The position numbers and the translations under genes were made by a program. The notes beneath the pieces were generated by a model. It made no database searches. It worked only from the letters and a program-made list of their open reading frames with translations, and was not told where the DNA came from. From Photobacterium obscurum (lineage in GTDB: Bacteria; Pseudomonadota; Gammaproteobacteria; Enterobacterales; Vibrionaceae): a DNA stretch of 64,000 nt. The stretch lies in the NCBI RefSeq assembly GCF_026191635.1, contig NZ_JAKRRW010000015.1, positions 1 through 64,000 on the forward strand, written 5' to 3'. Shown piece after piece: positions 29,858-38,247 of this stretch (positions are counted from its first letter, which is position 1; every line of letters begins with the position of its first letter).

Positions 29858-31087
29858 TTAATGTAAAATACGGGCACGAATGGTGCCTTCGATGGCTTTT
29901 AGCTTACTGAGAGCCTCTTCTGCACGCTCGGTTTCTACATCGATAACCACATAGCCAATTTCGGCGCCCGTTTGCAGGTACTGGGCGGCGATGTTGATCC
30001 CTTCCGAGGCAAAAATCGTGGTGATCTGGTTTAGAATCCCCGGACGGTTTTCGTGAATATGCAGTAGGCGAGAACAGTCACGGTGCTCAGGCAGCGATAC
30101 TTCTGGGAAACCGACAGCAGACAGAGTTGAGCCGTTGTCTGAGTATTTTGCTAGTTTGCCCGCCACTTCGACACCGATATTTTCTTGTGCTTCCTGGGTT
30201 GAGCCACCGATATGCGGTGTCAGCAAGACATTGTCGAACTTTGTCAGTGGCGACTCGAATGGGTCGTTGTTGGTTTTGGGCTCAACCGGGAATACGTCGA
30301 TGGCGGCACCGGCAATATGCTTGCTTTCCAGGGCGCTGCAGAGTGAGTCAATTTCAACTACGGTTCCACGGGCGGCGTTGATGAAGATCGCCCCCGGTTT
30401 CATGCGGGCAAACTCGTCTGCCCCCATCATATCCTGGGTCTCCGGGGTTTCCGGTACGTGCAAGCTGATCACGTCACATTTGTTAAGCAGCTCGGTCATT
30501 GAGCGAACCTGGGTGGCGTTACCGAGAGAGAGTTTGTTCTCGATATCGTAGAAATAGACTTTCATCCCAAGGTTTTCAGCCAGAATTCCTAACTGGGTAC
30601 CAATATGGCCGTAGCCAATGATCCCTAGGCGTTTTCCACGGGCTTCGAAAGAGTGCTCTGCCGACTTCAGCCACTCACCGCGGTGGGCCTTGGCATTTTT
30701 CTCGGGGATTCCGCGGAGTAATAATAGGATTTCACCTAAAACCAACTCGGCGACACTTCGAGTATTTGAGAACGGGGCATTAAAGACTGGGATACCACGT
30801 CGGGTCGCTGCGTCTAGATCCACCTGGTTCGTTCCGATGCAGAAACAACCAACAGCAATCAGCTTGTTCGCGGCATTAAAGACCTCTTCAGTCAGCTGGG
30901 TACGGGATCGGATACCAACAAAATGCGCATCTTGGATTGCTTCGAGCAGTTCTTCGCCTGCGAGCGAGCCTTTGTGGTACTCGATATTGGTGTAACCGGC
31001 TTGCTGTAAAACTTCAATTGAAGAAGGATGAACCCCCTCTAACAATAGAATTTTAATTTTTTCTTTATCCAGTGAAACTTTAGCCAT
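29858..31087 (-). CDS. serA: D-3-phosphoglycerate dehydrogenase
   Basis: First step of serine synthesis, oxidising 3-phosphoglycerate with NAD; feedback-inhibited by serine. The 409-residue protein has the NAD-binding LGIIGYGHIGTQLGILAE, the catalytic His in LLTPHIGGSTQEAQENI, and a C-terminal ACT domain (IHENRPGILNQITTIFASEGINIA) that binds serine. The ATG at 31087 gives the usual start MAKVSLDKEKIK; a ribosome site GGATGAG lies ahead. It is 265 bases beyond rpiA on the same strand, with a terminator between. A weaker PurR-like site lies 116 bases before it. Confidence 0.97.
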   Translation of the reverse strand: MAKVSLDKEKIKILLLEGVHPSSIEVLQQAGYTNIEYHKGSLAGEELLEAIQDAHFVGIRSRTQLTEEVFNAANKLIAVGCFCIGTNQVDLDAATRRGIPVFNAPFSNTRSVAELVLGEILLLLRGIPEKNAKAHRGEWLKSAEHSFEARGKRLGIIGYGHIGTQLGILAENLGMKVYFYDIENKLSLGNATQVRSMTELLNKCDVISLHVPETPETQDMMGADEFARMKPGAIFINAARGTVVEIDSLCSALESKHIAGAAIDVFPVEPKTNNDPFESPLTKFDNVLLTPHIGGSTQEAQENIGVEVAGKLAKYSDNGSTLSAVGFPEVSLPEHRDCSRLLHIHENRPGILNQITTIFASEGINIAAQYLQTGAEIGYVVIDVETERAEEALSKLKAIEGTIRARILH

Positions 31088-31202
31088 TGGGTTCTCATCC
31101 TTAAAAACATGAGTCAAGGCGTTCAGGCAGGGGTAACCAGTATTACTGACAGGAAAGACTAAGCATGGTTATTTTCCTGCATGCTGGCCGCCTGAGGCGT
31201 TA

Positions 31203-31218
31203 ACTCAAACGATTGCTA
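31203..31218 (+). promoter_or_regulatory. Weak PurR-like operator upstream of serA
   Basis: ACTCAAACGATTGCTA keeps CAAACG, TTGC and the spacing of the PurR site and misses two conserved positions. It lies in the serA leader region. By itself this would be unconvincing; it is listed because four better sites occur at related genes here. Confidence 0.3.
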
Positions 31219-31282
31219 CATGCTGATATTAAAGTATCAAAAAACAACCACTATGGGTAAGAATATTACAATATAGATAAGA

Positions 31283-31309
31283 AAAAACGGCATAAATTAT
31301 GCCGTTTTG
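31283..31309 (-). terminator. Terminator after rpiA
   Basis: On the minus strand AAAACGGCAT-AATTT-ATGCCGTTTTTTC is a ten-pair stem with a T run, 44 bases past the rpiA stop. Confidence 0.88.
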
Positions 31310-31352
31310 TAATCAAATAACAGAAATCAGCCCAACTTGAAGGCTAACCAGT

Positions 31353-32012
31353 TTATTTCTCGAATTTTTTCACGCCTTCCGGGGAGCCCATCAGCAATAC
31401 GTCTGCGCAGCGGTGGGCAAACAGACCAACAGTCACTACGCCAGGCAGAGCATTGATTTGGTCTTCCAGCTCTTTGGGGTTGGTGATTTCCATGTTGTGC
31501 ACATCTAGGATGATGTTGCCGTTATCTGTCACACAGCCTTCGCGGTAAACCGGATCACCACCTAGCTTCACCAGTTCGCGACCGATGAATGAGCGAGCCA
31601 TCGGGATCACTTCAACCGGCAGCGGGAATTGACCCAGTACCTCTACTTGCTTGGTATCGTCAACAATACAGATAAACTGTTTAGCAATAGCGGCAACGAT
31701 TTTTTCGCGGGTCAGTGCGGCACCGCCGCCTTTGATCATATCAAACTCGCCGTTGATCTCGTCGGCACCATCAACATAAATGTCTAGGCTAGAAACTTCG
31801 TTTGCATCCAGAACAGGAATGCCGATTTTTTCCAGGCGTTCAGTTGAAGCAACGGAGCTTGAAACAGCCCCTTTGATTTCTTCTTTACGGGTTTCTAGAG
31901 CATCGATGAAGTGATTAACGGTTGAGCCTGTGCCAACACCTACAATGCTGCCTTTTTTTACGTAGTCCAGAGCAGCCCAGCCAGCAGCTTTCTTCATTTC
32001 ATCTTGTGTCAT
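31353..32012 (-). CDS. rpiA: Ribose-5-phosphate isomerase A
   Basis: Interconverts ribulose 5-phosphate and ribose 5-phosphate, supplying ribose for PRPP and nucleotides. The 219-residue protein equals the E. coli length. It has [39 protein letters not shown] with the catalytic Asp and Lys region, and [27 protein letters not shown] precedes the ATG. rpiA-serA adjacency is as in E. coli. A good PurR-like site lies 159 bases ahead of it. Confidence 0.97.
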   Translation of the reverse strand: MTQDEMKKAAGWAALDYVKKGSIVGVGTGSTVNHFIDALETRKEEIKGAVSSSVASTERLEKIGIPVLDANEVSSLDIYVDGADEINGEFDMIKGGGAALTREKIVAAIAKQFICIVDDTKQVEVLGQFPLPVEVIPMARSFIGRELVKLGGDPVYREGCVTDNGNIILDVHNMEITNPKELEDQINALPGVVTVGLFAHRCADVLLMGSPEGVKKFEK

Positions 32013-32170
32013 GCCTTTCTCCTAGTGATGACGTTGCGCGGAGCGCTGATTATAGCTAACTGGACTTCATGCGTCAGGCCAATTCTTTGACTGAGATCTC
32101 TGTTCTCAGAATCAGAAATCATAACTCTATTAATAACATAGGGTTAGATGCTATGACTGTAGCACGTAAA

Positions 32171-32186
32171 AACCAATCGTTTGCGT
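32171..32186 (+). promoter_or_regulatory. PurR-like operator upstream of rpiA
   Basis: AACCAATCGTTTGCGT matches 13 of 16 bases of the palindrome ACGCAAACGTTTGCGT and deviates at only one position of the degenerate PurR consensus. It lies in the 217-base gap between fau and rpiA, in front of rpiA. Confidence 0.45.
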
Positions 32187-32229
32187 CGTCGGGCAAATAT
32201 ATGCTGGAAAAGGCACCAGTATTCGTTTT

Positions 32230-32832
32230 TTACCAGGAAAAGTGGCAGGAAGGGGTAATAATTTCTGGAAGTGGGACATCCCAGGCTTCAAACGGAAGGT
32301 TGGCGACTTGCTGGCAATCATGGGCCAGTCCCAGCGGACGAGGGCCTTGTCTTTCGTGGTGCCAGCGGTTGAGTGTGCGATCATAATAGCCGCCCCCCAT
32401 CCCCAGGCGCTGGCCTGTGTCGTCAAAGGCAACCAGTGGGGTGCAAATTAAATCCAACTCGTTGACTGGCTTGACCAAGCGAATATCAAGAATAGGTTCT
32501 TGAATTTGATATTTGTTCAGCGTCATGCGGGTTTCTGGCGTGTAGTGCAGAAATAGCAGGTGGCCTTTGCTGAACGGATGTAGCACGGGTAGGTAGACTG
32601 CTTTGCCGTACTGCCACAGCCAGTCAATAAGGGGCTGGGTATCGATTTCACCGTCATTGGATAAGTACAGGGCAATATGCTGGGCATCGATCACACTTTG
32701 CACCTGCTGGAAGCGAACAAGAAGTTCCTGTGCGTCATTGCGTTGCTGCTCCGGACTCAGGGCGCGGCGGCGTACACGTATATGTTGACGTATATGTTGG
32801 CGTGAAGACGATGGCTGAACAGGTGAACTCAT
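32230..32832 (-). CDS. fau: 5-formyltetrahydrofolate cyclo-ligase
   Basis: Converts 5-formyl-THF to 5,10-methenyl-THF with ATP, recovering one-carbon units; also known as ygfA. The 200-residue protein has IRQHIRVRRRALSPEQQ at the N-terminal side, the LYLSNDGEIDTQPLIDWL region and the signature FDDTGQRLGMGGGYYDRTL. It lies directly downstream of the 6S RNA gene on the same strand, the conserved ssrS-ygfA arrangement. Confidence 0.94.
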   Translation of the reverse strand: MSSPVQPSSSRQHIRQHIRVRRRALSPEQQRNDAQELLVRFQQVQSVIDAQHIALYLSNDGEIDTQPLIDWLWQYGKAVYLPVLHPFSKGHLLFLHYTPETRMTLNKYQIQEPILDIRLVKPVNELDLICTPLVAFDDTGQRLGMGGGYYDRTLNRWHHERQGPRPLGLAHDCQQVANLPFEAWDVPLPEIITPSCHFSW

Positions 32833-32933
32833 AGGTCATCCAATGACAGAGGTTGTTCGGGTAATTATAGAAGCGAGTATCTAGTAGGCGAGTTCCTTGA
32901 ATCTTGGTGTTTCGATTCTCGTAACTTGCAGAA

Positions 32934-33117
32934 GGTATGCCCCAAGGTGCCGTTGCGAATAGTGGCCCTTGAACCAGAGTTCAAGGTGGATCAGCAACAT
33001 TAACCGTAGGCTTCTCAGTACGGGCTGAGCATGCTCAATAGCTAATAAAAGCCAATCCTGGTTTTTTACTTATCGGCTCGGGGACGTTAATTCACTGACG
33101 TACACCCCAGGGTCAAT
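32934..33117 (-). ncRNA. ssrS: 6S RNA
   Basis: A regulator that binds sigma-70 RNA polymerase in stationary phase by mimicking an open promoter. On the minus strand the E. coli hallmark segments appear in order: CCCCGAGCCGATAA, GAGCATGCTC, TACTGAGAAGCCT and CACCTTGAACTCTGGTTC. The ends CCTGGGGTG and CACCTTGGGG pair to close the long hairpin. The estimated length of 184 nt equals that of E. coli. It sits between zapA and fau, the conserved location; ends are accurate to a few bases. Confidence 0.93.
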
Positions 33118-33123
33118 TCATTA

Positions 33124-33426
33124 TCAACGCTTTGGTTGATTTTGCAATGCCTTATCCAAACTTTCTGCTAGATCGTTGATTCGATTGGATAAATTTGCGT
33201 CATTGCCGTATTGTTCTTTACGTTCGCTATGCAGCTCATTACAGATATTCAGACCTGTAAATATTAACAACTGCTCTGCATTGCTGATGTTAGTACGTTC
33301 GGACAAGTCCTGTAGGCGCTGATCAAAATCTTTTGCCGCCTCGCGCAGTGCGTCTTCCTGACCTGCAGGGCAGTTTACCCGTAAGTTGCGGCCTAATACT
33401 TGAATTTCAACTGCCTGAGTACTCAT
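33124..33426 (-). CDS. zapA: Cell division protein ZapA
   Basis: A small protein that binds FtsZ and promotes Z-ring bundling. The 100-residue protein has the family start VEIQVLGRNLRVNCPAGQE, the following helix DALREAAKDFDQRLQDLS, and a C-terminal coiled-coil region. The ATG at 33426 is chosen because it gives the family start; the open frame upstream is the leader. It ends seven bases before the 6S RNA and its 3' part must carry the 6S promoter. ygfB is divergent. Confidence 0.94.
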   Translation of the reverse strand: MSTQAVEIQVLGRNLRVNCPAGQEDALREAAKDFDQRLQDLSERTNISNAEQLLIFTGLNICNELHSERKEQYGNDANLSNRINDLAESLDKALQNQPKR

Positions 33427-33773
33427 AATTTCTAATCTGCTCCGTGCCAGATTGTTAATATGGCATTCCGCTTGCGATACGCGATAGGTGGCTAAATATA
33501 GAAAAAGCCCTTTCAACATGCAAGCTTGCTTATCACGCTTTGCGGCGAATGGTTACTGACTAATCAGATCTTAACCAGTTTGGAACCATTCTGGAACCCG
33601 TTCTGGAGTCAGCTTGGTACAAACAAAGGCTTAGTAACACAGATCAAAGTTAGCGCTGCCATAACGGAGCGGCGAATACGTTGAATTGTTATCAGGTTAT
33701 TAGCCTGTTCTAAGCCTAAGTGGTAGCATAACACAATTAAGATTGGCACCAATGAGATTAAGGTGAAAAGCCC
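33427..33773. other. Divergent zapA-ygfB intergenic region
   Basis: A 347-base stretch between two start codons. It is moderately AT-rich. It holds the repeat-like run CAGTTTGGAACCATTCTGGAA with TTCTGGA/TTCTGGAA reiteration (about 33575-33612), and no good reading frame or terminator. It should contain the promoters of both genes; none stands out. Confidence 0.5.
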
Positions 33774-34421
33774 ATGAGCGAAGTTAAATTACCCGCATAT
33801 GACGCAGTTGACGCAGCATTAAAAGATCACGGCTTAGCGGTGACTCCGTCAGAGCTTCACGGTCTGCTGAGCGGGATGATCTGCGGTGGTATGGCCGTTG
33901 ACGACGAAAGCTGGGTCGGCCCGGTCAGCGACTACGCTAACGAGGGCGCGCCTTTGACTGATGGTGCGAAAACCGCCGTACGCCTGGTATTTGATGCTGC
34001 CTCTGCCGAGTTGGGTGAATTGGCGAAGACGCTATTTACCTCGACGGCGGCGGAACTGGCTGATTATGAGTTTAATGTTTCGCTGCTGCTGCCTGCCGAT
34101 GAGGTTGAGCTTATGCTTCGTGCCGAGGCCTTGAGCGAGTGGACGACAAACTTCATTTCAGGTCTGGGCCTGATGGGGCTGGAAAAAGCCAAGCTATCAC
34201 CGGAAGTCACTGAAGCCGTTTCGGTACTGGAAGAAATTTCCCAGTTAGGCATCGATGAAGATGAGGACATGGCTGAACAAGCTCAGCTGTTCGATAATGT
34301 GGTTGCCTATGTACCTGAATGTGTATTGACCTGCCTGGTTGAGCTGAGCCAGCGCCCCGGTGCTGTTGAAGAGCCGAATATTCCGGGTATCGGCCAGGAT
34401 GAAAAACCGACTCTGCACTAA
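33774..34421 (+). CDS. ygfB: YgfB family (UPF0149) protein
   Basis: A 215-residue acidic cytosolic protein of the UPF0149 family. The segments LKDHGLAVTPSELHGLLSGMICGG and YEFNVSLLLPADEVELMLRAEAL are typical. In Pseudomonas aeruginosa YgfB has been linked to control of ampD homologues; its role elsewhere is unknown. In E. coli it precedes pepP-ubiH-visC. Here ubiH follows after 23 bases and pepP is missing. Confidence 0.93.
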   Translation: MSEVKLPAYDAVDAALKDHGLAVTPSELHGLLSGMICGGMAVDDESWVGPVSDYANEGAPLTDGAKTAVRLVFDAASAELGELAKTLFTSTAAELADYEFNVSLLLPADEVELMLRAEALSEWTTNFISGLGLMGLEKAKLSPEVTEAVSVLEEISQLGIDEDEDMAEQAQLFDNVVAYVPECVLTCLVELSQRPGAVEEPNIPGIGQDEKPTLH

Positions 34422-34444
34422 TCATTAATGCGAAGGGACTGGAT

Positions 34445-35632
34445 GTGAAGCAGTATGATGTTGTTATTGCTGGTGGCGCAATGGCGGGTGCGACATTGGC
34501 AATTGCCCTCAATAAACTCGGTAACGGGCAGCTGAAAATTGCGGTTGTTGAAGCCGTCGCTCCTCAGCTGGATCTGCACCCGGGCTATGATGCCCGTAGT
34601 ATCGCTTTATCGCTCGGATCGGCCAATATCCTGAGAGATATTGGTATTTGGACGCCATTGGCGGAAGTTGCTACACCGATCTCCCATATTCACGTGTCGG
34701 ATCAAGGCCATGCCGGTATTGTGCATGTCGATGCCGACGAGCAGGCTGTCGATGCGCTGGGCTATGTGATTGAGCTGGCTGATGCTGGCACTTTGTTTCA
34801 TCAGCAACTCCGCGAAATCGAACAGGTCGATCTGCTATGTCCGGCGGCGATCACCGAGATCTCGCGAAGCCAGGAAACCGTCACTTTGACATTGGATCAA
34901 GGTAGTACGATATCGGGTAAGTTACTGGTCACGGCAGACGGGGCATTGTCGGGCTGTTGTGACATGCTAGGTATAGGTCGCTCGGAATATGATTTTGAAC
35001 AGGTTGCTGTGATAGCTAACATCACGACTGCCGAACCTCACCAAGGCCGAGCCTTCGAGCGTTTTACACCGTATGGACCCGTAGCCCTGCTACCGATGTC
35101 TGAAGGGCGGAGCTCGCTGGTGTGGTGTATTCGTCCAGAAGATCAGCACAAGGTTATGGACTGGAGTGACAAGCAGTTTCTGGCTGAACTCCAGAAGGCT
35201 TTTGGCTGGCGTTTGGGGCAACTGATTAAAACAGGGGCACGCTGTGCCTACCCGCTATTGTTACGGCAGGCCCAGCGAATAACCTCCCACCGTGTGGCGG
35301 TGGTCGGTAATGCGGCACAAACGCTGCACCCGATTGCCGGACAGGGATTTAACCTCGGTTTGCGTGATGTCATGACCCTGGCAGAAGAAGTAGTACGTGG
35401 TGTAGCCAAGGGTGAAGACCCTGGTAGCATTACGATCTTGAGCCATTATCGCCAGCGGCGCACGCCGGATCGCGAAGCAACTATCGGTATGACAGCTGGG
35501 CTGGTGGGCTTGTTTGCCAACAGCAGCTTCCCGCTAGTTGTTGGCCGGAACTGCGGCCTTATGACGATGAGCCTATTTGATACATTAAAAGCACCGCTGG
35601 TACGGCGGGCAATGGGACAGGTAGAAAGATAA
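34445..35632 (+). CDS. ubiH: Ubiquinone hydroxylase UbiH (2-octaprenyl-6-methoxyphenol hydroxylase)
   Basis: FAD monooxygenase of aerobic ubiquinone synthesis. The 395-residue protein has DVVIAGGAMAGATLAIAL for FAD, the mid-protein LLVTADGALSGC, and VAVVGNAAQTLHPIAGQGFN, which has the N in place of the usual D seen also in E. coli UbiH. The start codon is GTG, with AAGGGA six bases ahead. It is followed by ubiI five bases later. Confidence 0.95.
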   Translation: MKQYDVVIAGGAMAGATLAIALNKLGNGQLKIAVVEAVAPQLDLHPGYDARSIALSLGSANILRDIGIWTPLAEVATPISHIHVSDQGHAGIVHVDADEQAVDALGYVIELADAGTLFHQQLREIEQVDLLCPAAITEISRSQETVTLTLDQGSTISGKLLVTADGALSGCCDMLGIGRSEYDFEQVAVIANITTAEPHQGRAFERFTPYGPVALLPMSEGRSSLVWCIRPEDQHKVMDWSDKQFLAELQKAFGWRLGQLIKTGARCAYPLLLRQAQRITSHRVAVVGNAAQTLHPIAGQGFNLGLRDVMTLAEEVVRGVAKGEDPGSITILSHYRQRRTPDREATIGMTAGLVGLFANSSFPLVVGRNCGLMTMSLFDTLKAPLVRRAMGQVER

Positions 35633-35637
35633 TAATG

Positions 35638-36843
35638 ATGCAAAGTGTTGATGTTGCCATTGTTGGCGGTGGAATGGTTGGTTTGACGTTGGCGGCAGCG
35701 CTTGCTGATACCGAGCTTCGCGTGGCGGTGATTGAAGGTCAGTTACCGGAGCAGGAGCTGGCACCATTACCGGACTTACGTGTTTCAGCCCTGAGCCGAG
35801 CCAGTGAGCGTATTTTACGCCGGGTAGGAGCCTGGCCAGGGATAGAGGCTCGTCGACTGAGCCCGTACTGCAAGATGCAGGTGTGGGAGCAGGACAGTTT
35901 TGCCGACATCGAGTTTGATGCTGGGCGCTTGGCGCAGCCAAACCTGGGCCACATTGTTGAAAACCGGGTGATCCAGCTGGCATTGTTGGAGCGGGTACAA
36001 CAATTGCCGAATGTCACCTTACTGGCTCCAGAGCGTTGCCAGAATATCGCCTTTGGTGAAAGCGAAGCCTGGCTTAGCCTCGAGTCGGGCAAGAGCCTGA
36101 CAGCTAAATTGGTTGTGGGGGCCGACGGCGCTAATTCTTGGTTACGTCACCAACTCGATATTCCGCTAACCCACTGGGACTATGGTCATAGTGCGATTGT
36201 TGCCAACATCCGATGTAGCGAGGCGCATGACAACACCGCCCGTCAGATCTTTCGCCCGCAGGGGCCATTAGCCTTTTTGCCTTTGCCTGACAGTGATCTA
36301 TGTTCGATTGTATGGTCGGTTTCTCCGCTGGAAGCCGAGCAGCTCTGCGCGCTGTCGGATGAAGAGTTCAATAAGTCACTGACCGCCGCCTTTGATCACC
36401 GGTTGGGCTTATGTAAAGTTGAAGGTGAACGGCAGGCATTTCCATTAAAAATGCGTTATGCCCGTGATTTCGTTCGTGAACGCGTTGCTTTGGTCGGTGA
36501 TGCCGCCCATACCATTCACCCTCTGGCAGGGCAGGGGGTCAATTTGGGATTGCTGGATGCTGCCAGCTTGGCACAGGAGCTTAAGTCATTATGGTTGCAA
36601 GAACAGGACATCGGTAAGAAAGTGAATCTGCGTCAGTACGAACGGTGGCGCAAGGCCGAAGCGGCTAAGATGATCACCGCGATGCAGGCTTTCCGCGACC
36701 TGTTTGATGGTAGCCATCCGGCGAAAAAGCTGGTGCGAGATATCGGCATGTTTATTGCCAATAAAGCCCCGGGAGTGAAAGACGAATTTATGCGTCGGGC
36801 ATTGGGACTGTCTGGAGAGCTACCGGATTTAGCCAAGCATTAG
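35638..36843 (+). CDS. ubiI: Ubiquinone C5-hydroxylase UbiI (VisC)
   Basis: FAD monooxygenase that hydroxylates C5 of the ubiquinone ring precursor under air. The 401-residue protein begins QSVDVAIVGGGMVGLTLA like E. coli UbiI and has LVVGADGANSWLR and VALVGDAAHTIHPLAGQGVN. The second of two ATGs (35638) is chosen by comparison with that start. It is coupled to ubiH and ends at a terminator. Distinguishing it from UbiF rests on sequence resemblance and the ubiH-visC order. Confidence 0.93.
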   Translation: MQSVDVAIVGGGMVGLTLAAALADTELRVAVIEGQLPEQELAPLPDLRVSALSRASERILRRVGAWPGIEARRLSPYCKMQVWEQDSFADIEFDAGRLAQPNLGHIVENRVIQLALLERVQQLPNVTLLAPERCQNIAFGESEAWLSLESGKSLTAKLVVGADGANSWLRHQLDIPLTHWDYGHSAIVANIRCSEAHDNTARQIFRPQGPLAFLPLPDSDLCSIVWSVSPLEAEQLCALSDEEFNKSLTAAFDHRLGLCKVEGERQAFPLKMRYARDFVRERVALVGDAAHTIHPLAGQGVNLGLLDAASLAQELKSLWLQEQDIGKKVNLRQYERWRKAEAAKMITAMQAFRDLFDGSHPAKKLVRDIGMFIANKAPGVKDEFMRRALGLSGELPDLAKH

Positions 36844-36872
36844 CCGTTGTTCCAGTATCCATCACACATTAT

Positions 36873-36899
36873 AAACCGCCTCATTTGAGGCGGTTTTTT
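36873..36899 (+). terminator. Terminator after ubiI
   Basis: AAACCGCCTC-ATTT-GAGGCGGTTTTTT is a ten-pair stem with a T run, 30 bases past the ubiI stop. Confidence 0.92.
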
Positions 36900-37097
36900 C
36901 TTTGCGGTTAATTACTAGGGATAATTTGTTCACTTTTTTGATTTTTCTCCTACAGTAAATAACAGGAAATTGAGTACGCGTACTGGATGTTGTTGACAGT
37001 AATGTCAGTTTGAGGAGCTGTACCTGTGTTTTAACTCATCTGCTTTGATCGCATTCCTTGATGGGCGATAGGCAGGCTTTCATAAGGAAGTTTCACC

Positions 37098-37490
37098 ATG
37101 AGCTATATTCCCTCTGAAATGAAGTTTACCAATACCCATGAGTGGGTGCGTCCGGAAGGTGATGGTGTGTATACCGTCGGTATTACTGATCATGCCCAGT
37201 CTATGCTGGGTGATATGGTTTTTGTGGATTTGCCCGAGCTGGATGCCGCGACAGATGCTGGTGAAGATTGCGCGGTAGCAGAATCAGTCAAAGCGGCCTC
37301 TGATATCTATGCTCCCCTGACCGGTTTTGTGGCCGCAATTAATGAAGAGCTCGAGAATTCGCCGGAGCTGGTTAATAGTGACCCTTATGGTGACGGCTGG
37401 TTATTTCAGATCAAGGTTGAGGATGAAAGCGAGTTCGCCGATCTGCTGGATGCGGATAATTACCAGGATTTGATAGACGAATCTGAATAG
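37098..37490 (+). CDS. gcvH: Glycine cleavage system H protein
   Basis: The lipoyl carrier of glycine cleavage, also a route for lipoyl groups to other enzymes. The 130-residue protein has [31 protein letters not shown] and the lipoylation site [16 protein letters not shown] (Lys near residue 64). Ribosome site AAGGAAG. Neither gcvT nor gcvP is adjacent, unlike the gcvTHP operon found after visC in E. coli, and I see no glycine riboswitch motif in the 254-base leader. It keeps the E. coli position but stands alone. Confidence 0.94.
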   Translation: MSYIPSEMKFTNTHEWVRPEGDGVYTVGITDHAQSMLGDMVFVDLPELDAATDAGEDCAVAESVKAASDIYAPLTGFVAAINEELENSPELVNSDPYGDGWLFQIKVEDESEFADLLDADNYQDLIDESE

Positions 37491-37518
37491 CACTGACGTT
37501 ATGGTAATTCTTTGGTAC

Positions 37519-37545
37519 AAAAAAGCCCACAAGGTGGGCTTTCAT
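37519..37545. terminator. Terminator between gcvH and ytfK
   Basis: AAAGCCCAC-AAG-GTGGGCTTT is a nine-pair stem. The T run is best on the minus strand (TTTTTTG), so it mainly ends ytfK; on the plus strand it is followed by CATC only. Confidence 0.75.
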
Positions 37546-37555
37546 CAAGATAGGG

Positions 37556-37762
37556 TTAGCATGAGAACTCTTTTAAGCGCTTTATCTCCTGGTTTACCTC
37601 ATTAACGGTCTGGAAATGCCGTTGCTGAGCTTTCACGGGCACAAGCAACATTCCGTTGTTGAATTCATAGCCTCCTCGGCCATCAATATAGATCCTTCCA
37701 CTAAATAAACGACTTACGTGCTTTGCTATCAGTTTTGGCACGTAGCGTTTGAACATGCGCAT
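37556..37762 (-). CDS. ytfK: DUF1107 protein YtfK
   Basis: A 68-residue cytosolic protein exactly the length of E. coli YtfK, with matching landmarks: FKRY for FQRY, AKHVSRLFSGRIYI for AKYVKILFRGRLYI, and EVNQEIKRL for EVNRQVMRL. E. coli YtfK stimulates SpoT-dependent (p)ppGpp accumulation under phosphate and fatty-acid starvation. It is convergent with gcvH. relA, another stringent-response gene, is elsewhere in the window. Confidence 0.85.
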   Translation of the reverse strand: MRMFKRYVPKLIAKHVSRLFSGRIYIDGRGGYEFNNGMLLVPVKAQQRHFQTVNEVNQEIKRLKEFSC

Positions 37763-38189
37763 ATAAAGTCAACCTTGTATGGGTTCCAAACGGTAGAAAT
37801 TATAAAACAACATGCATGAAAAAATTGTGACATTTACAGCATAATAATAATGTTAAATTTAACTGAGTGGTTTATTTTTTTGTGCTACTACCTATTCACT
37901 AGATGAATATCCTGTTTTTTCTTAAGGATAATTAACAGGGCCGTATTGAAAACGATTTGTAATTCCACTGGCCATTAAATTTTATGCTTGTTTATTATGG
38001 TGTTATGTAATTCTCCATCTCCACTGATAGCGTTATAAATACACATTGTTTTGCTCTCTCAAACGGATCGCTAGGCTTCGATACTGCCCTTCTGCAGCTC
38101 TTCTGGTGTTTTGTGCTAAAAAACACCGCTGGTCTGAGCTGTGTCTTTTTCGTTCTTTTTCCTCTTTTCTGTCCTGGATCAATACTTGG
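37763..38189. other. AT-rich non-coding region upstream of ytfK
   Basis: A 427-base AT-rich stretch (for example 37790-37990) between the ytfK start and the palindromic site at 38190. It has no credible gene; short frames on both strands lack ribosome sites and family features. It must hold the ytfK promoter. The drop in GC content relative to both sides suggests a junction or horizontally acquired boundary next to the DUF134 operon. Confidence 0.5.
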
Positions 38190-38237
38190 TTTCTGGCATA
38201 TGCCAATAATATGACCATTATTGGCATATGCCAGAAA
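38190..38237. promoter_or_regulatory. 48-bp palindromic site before the DUF134 operon
   Basis: Two perfect 21-bp inverted arms (38190-38210 and 38217-38237) flank the spacer ATGACC. Each arm holds the 12-bp palindrome TGGCATATGCCA, so the site is a palindrome of palindromes. It ends ten bases before the DUF134 ATG. It is well suited as an operator for the adjacent HTH protein (two dimer sites), and in RNA would form a very stable hairpin hiding the ribosome site. Confidence 0.75.
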
Positions 38238-38247
38238 AGAGAGTGTG

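Noticed and set aside
36900..37097. Possible glycine riboswitch before gcvH
   Set aside because: I could not find the conserved GGAGAG/CCGAAGG-type core segments of glycine aptamers in this leader.
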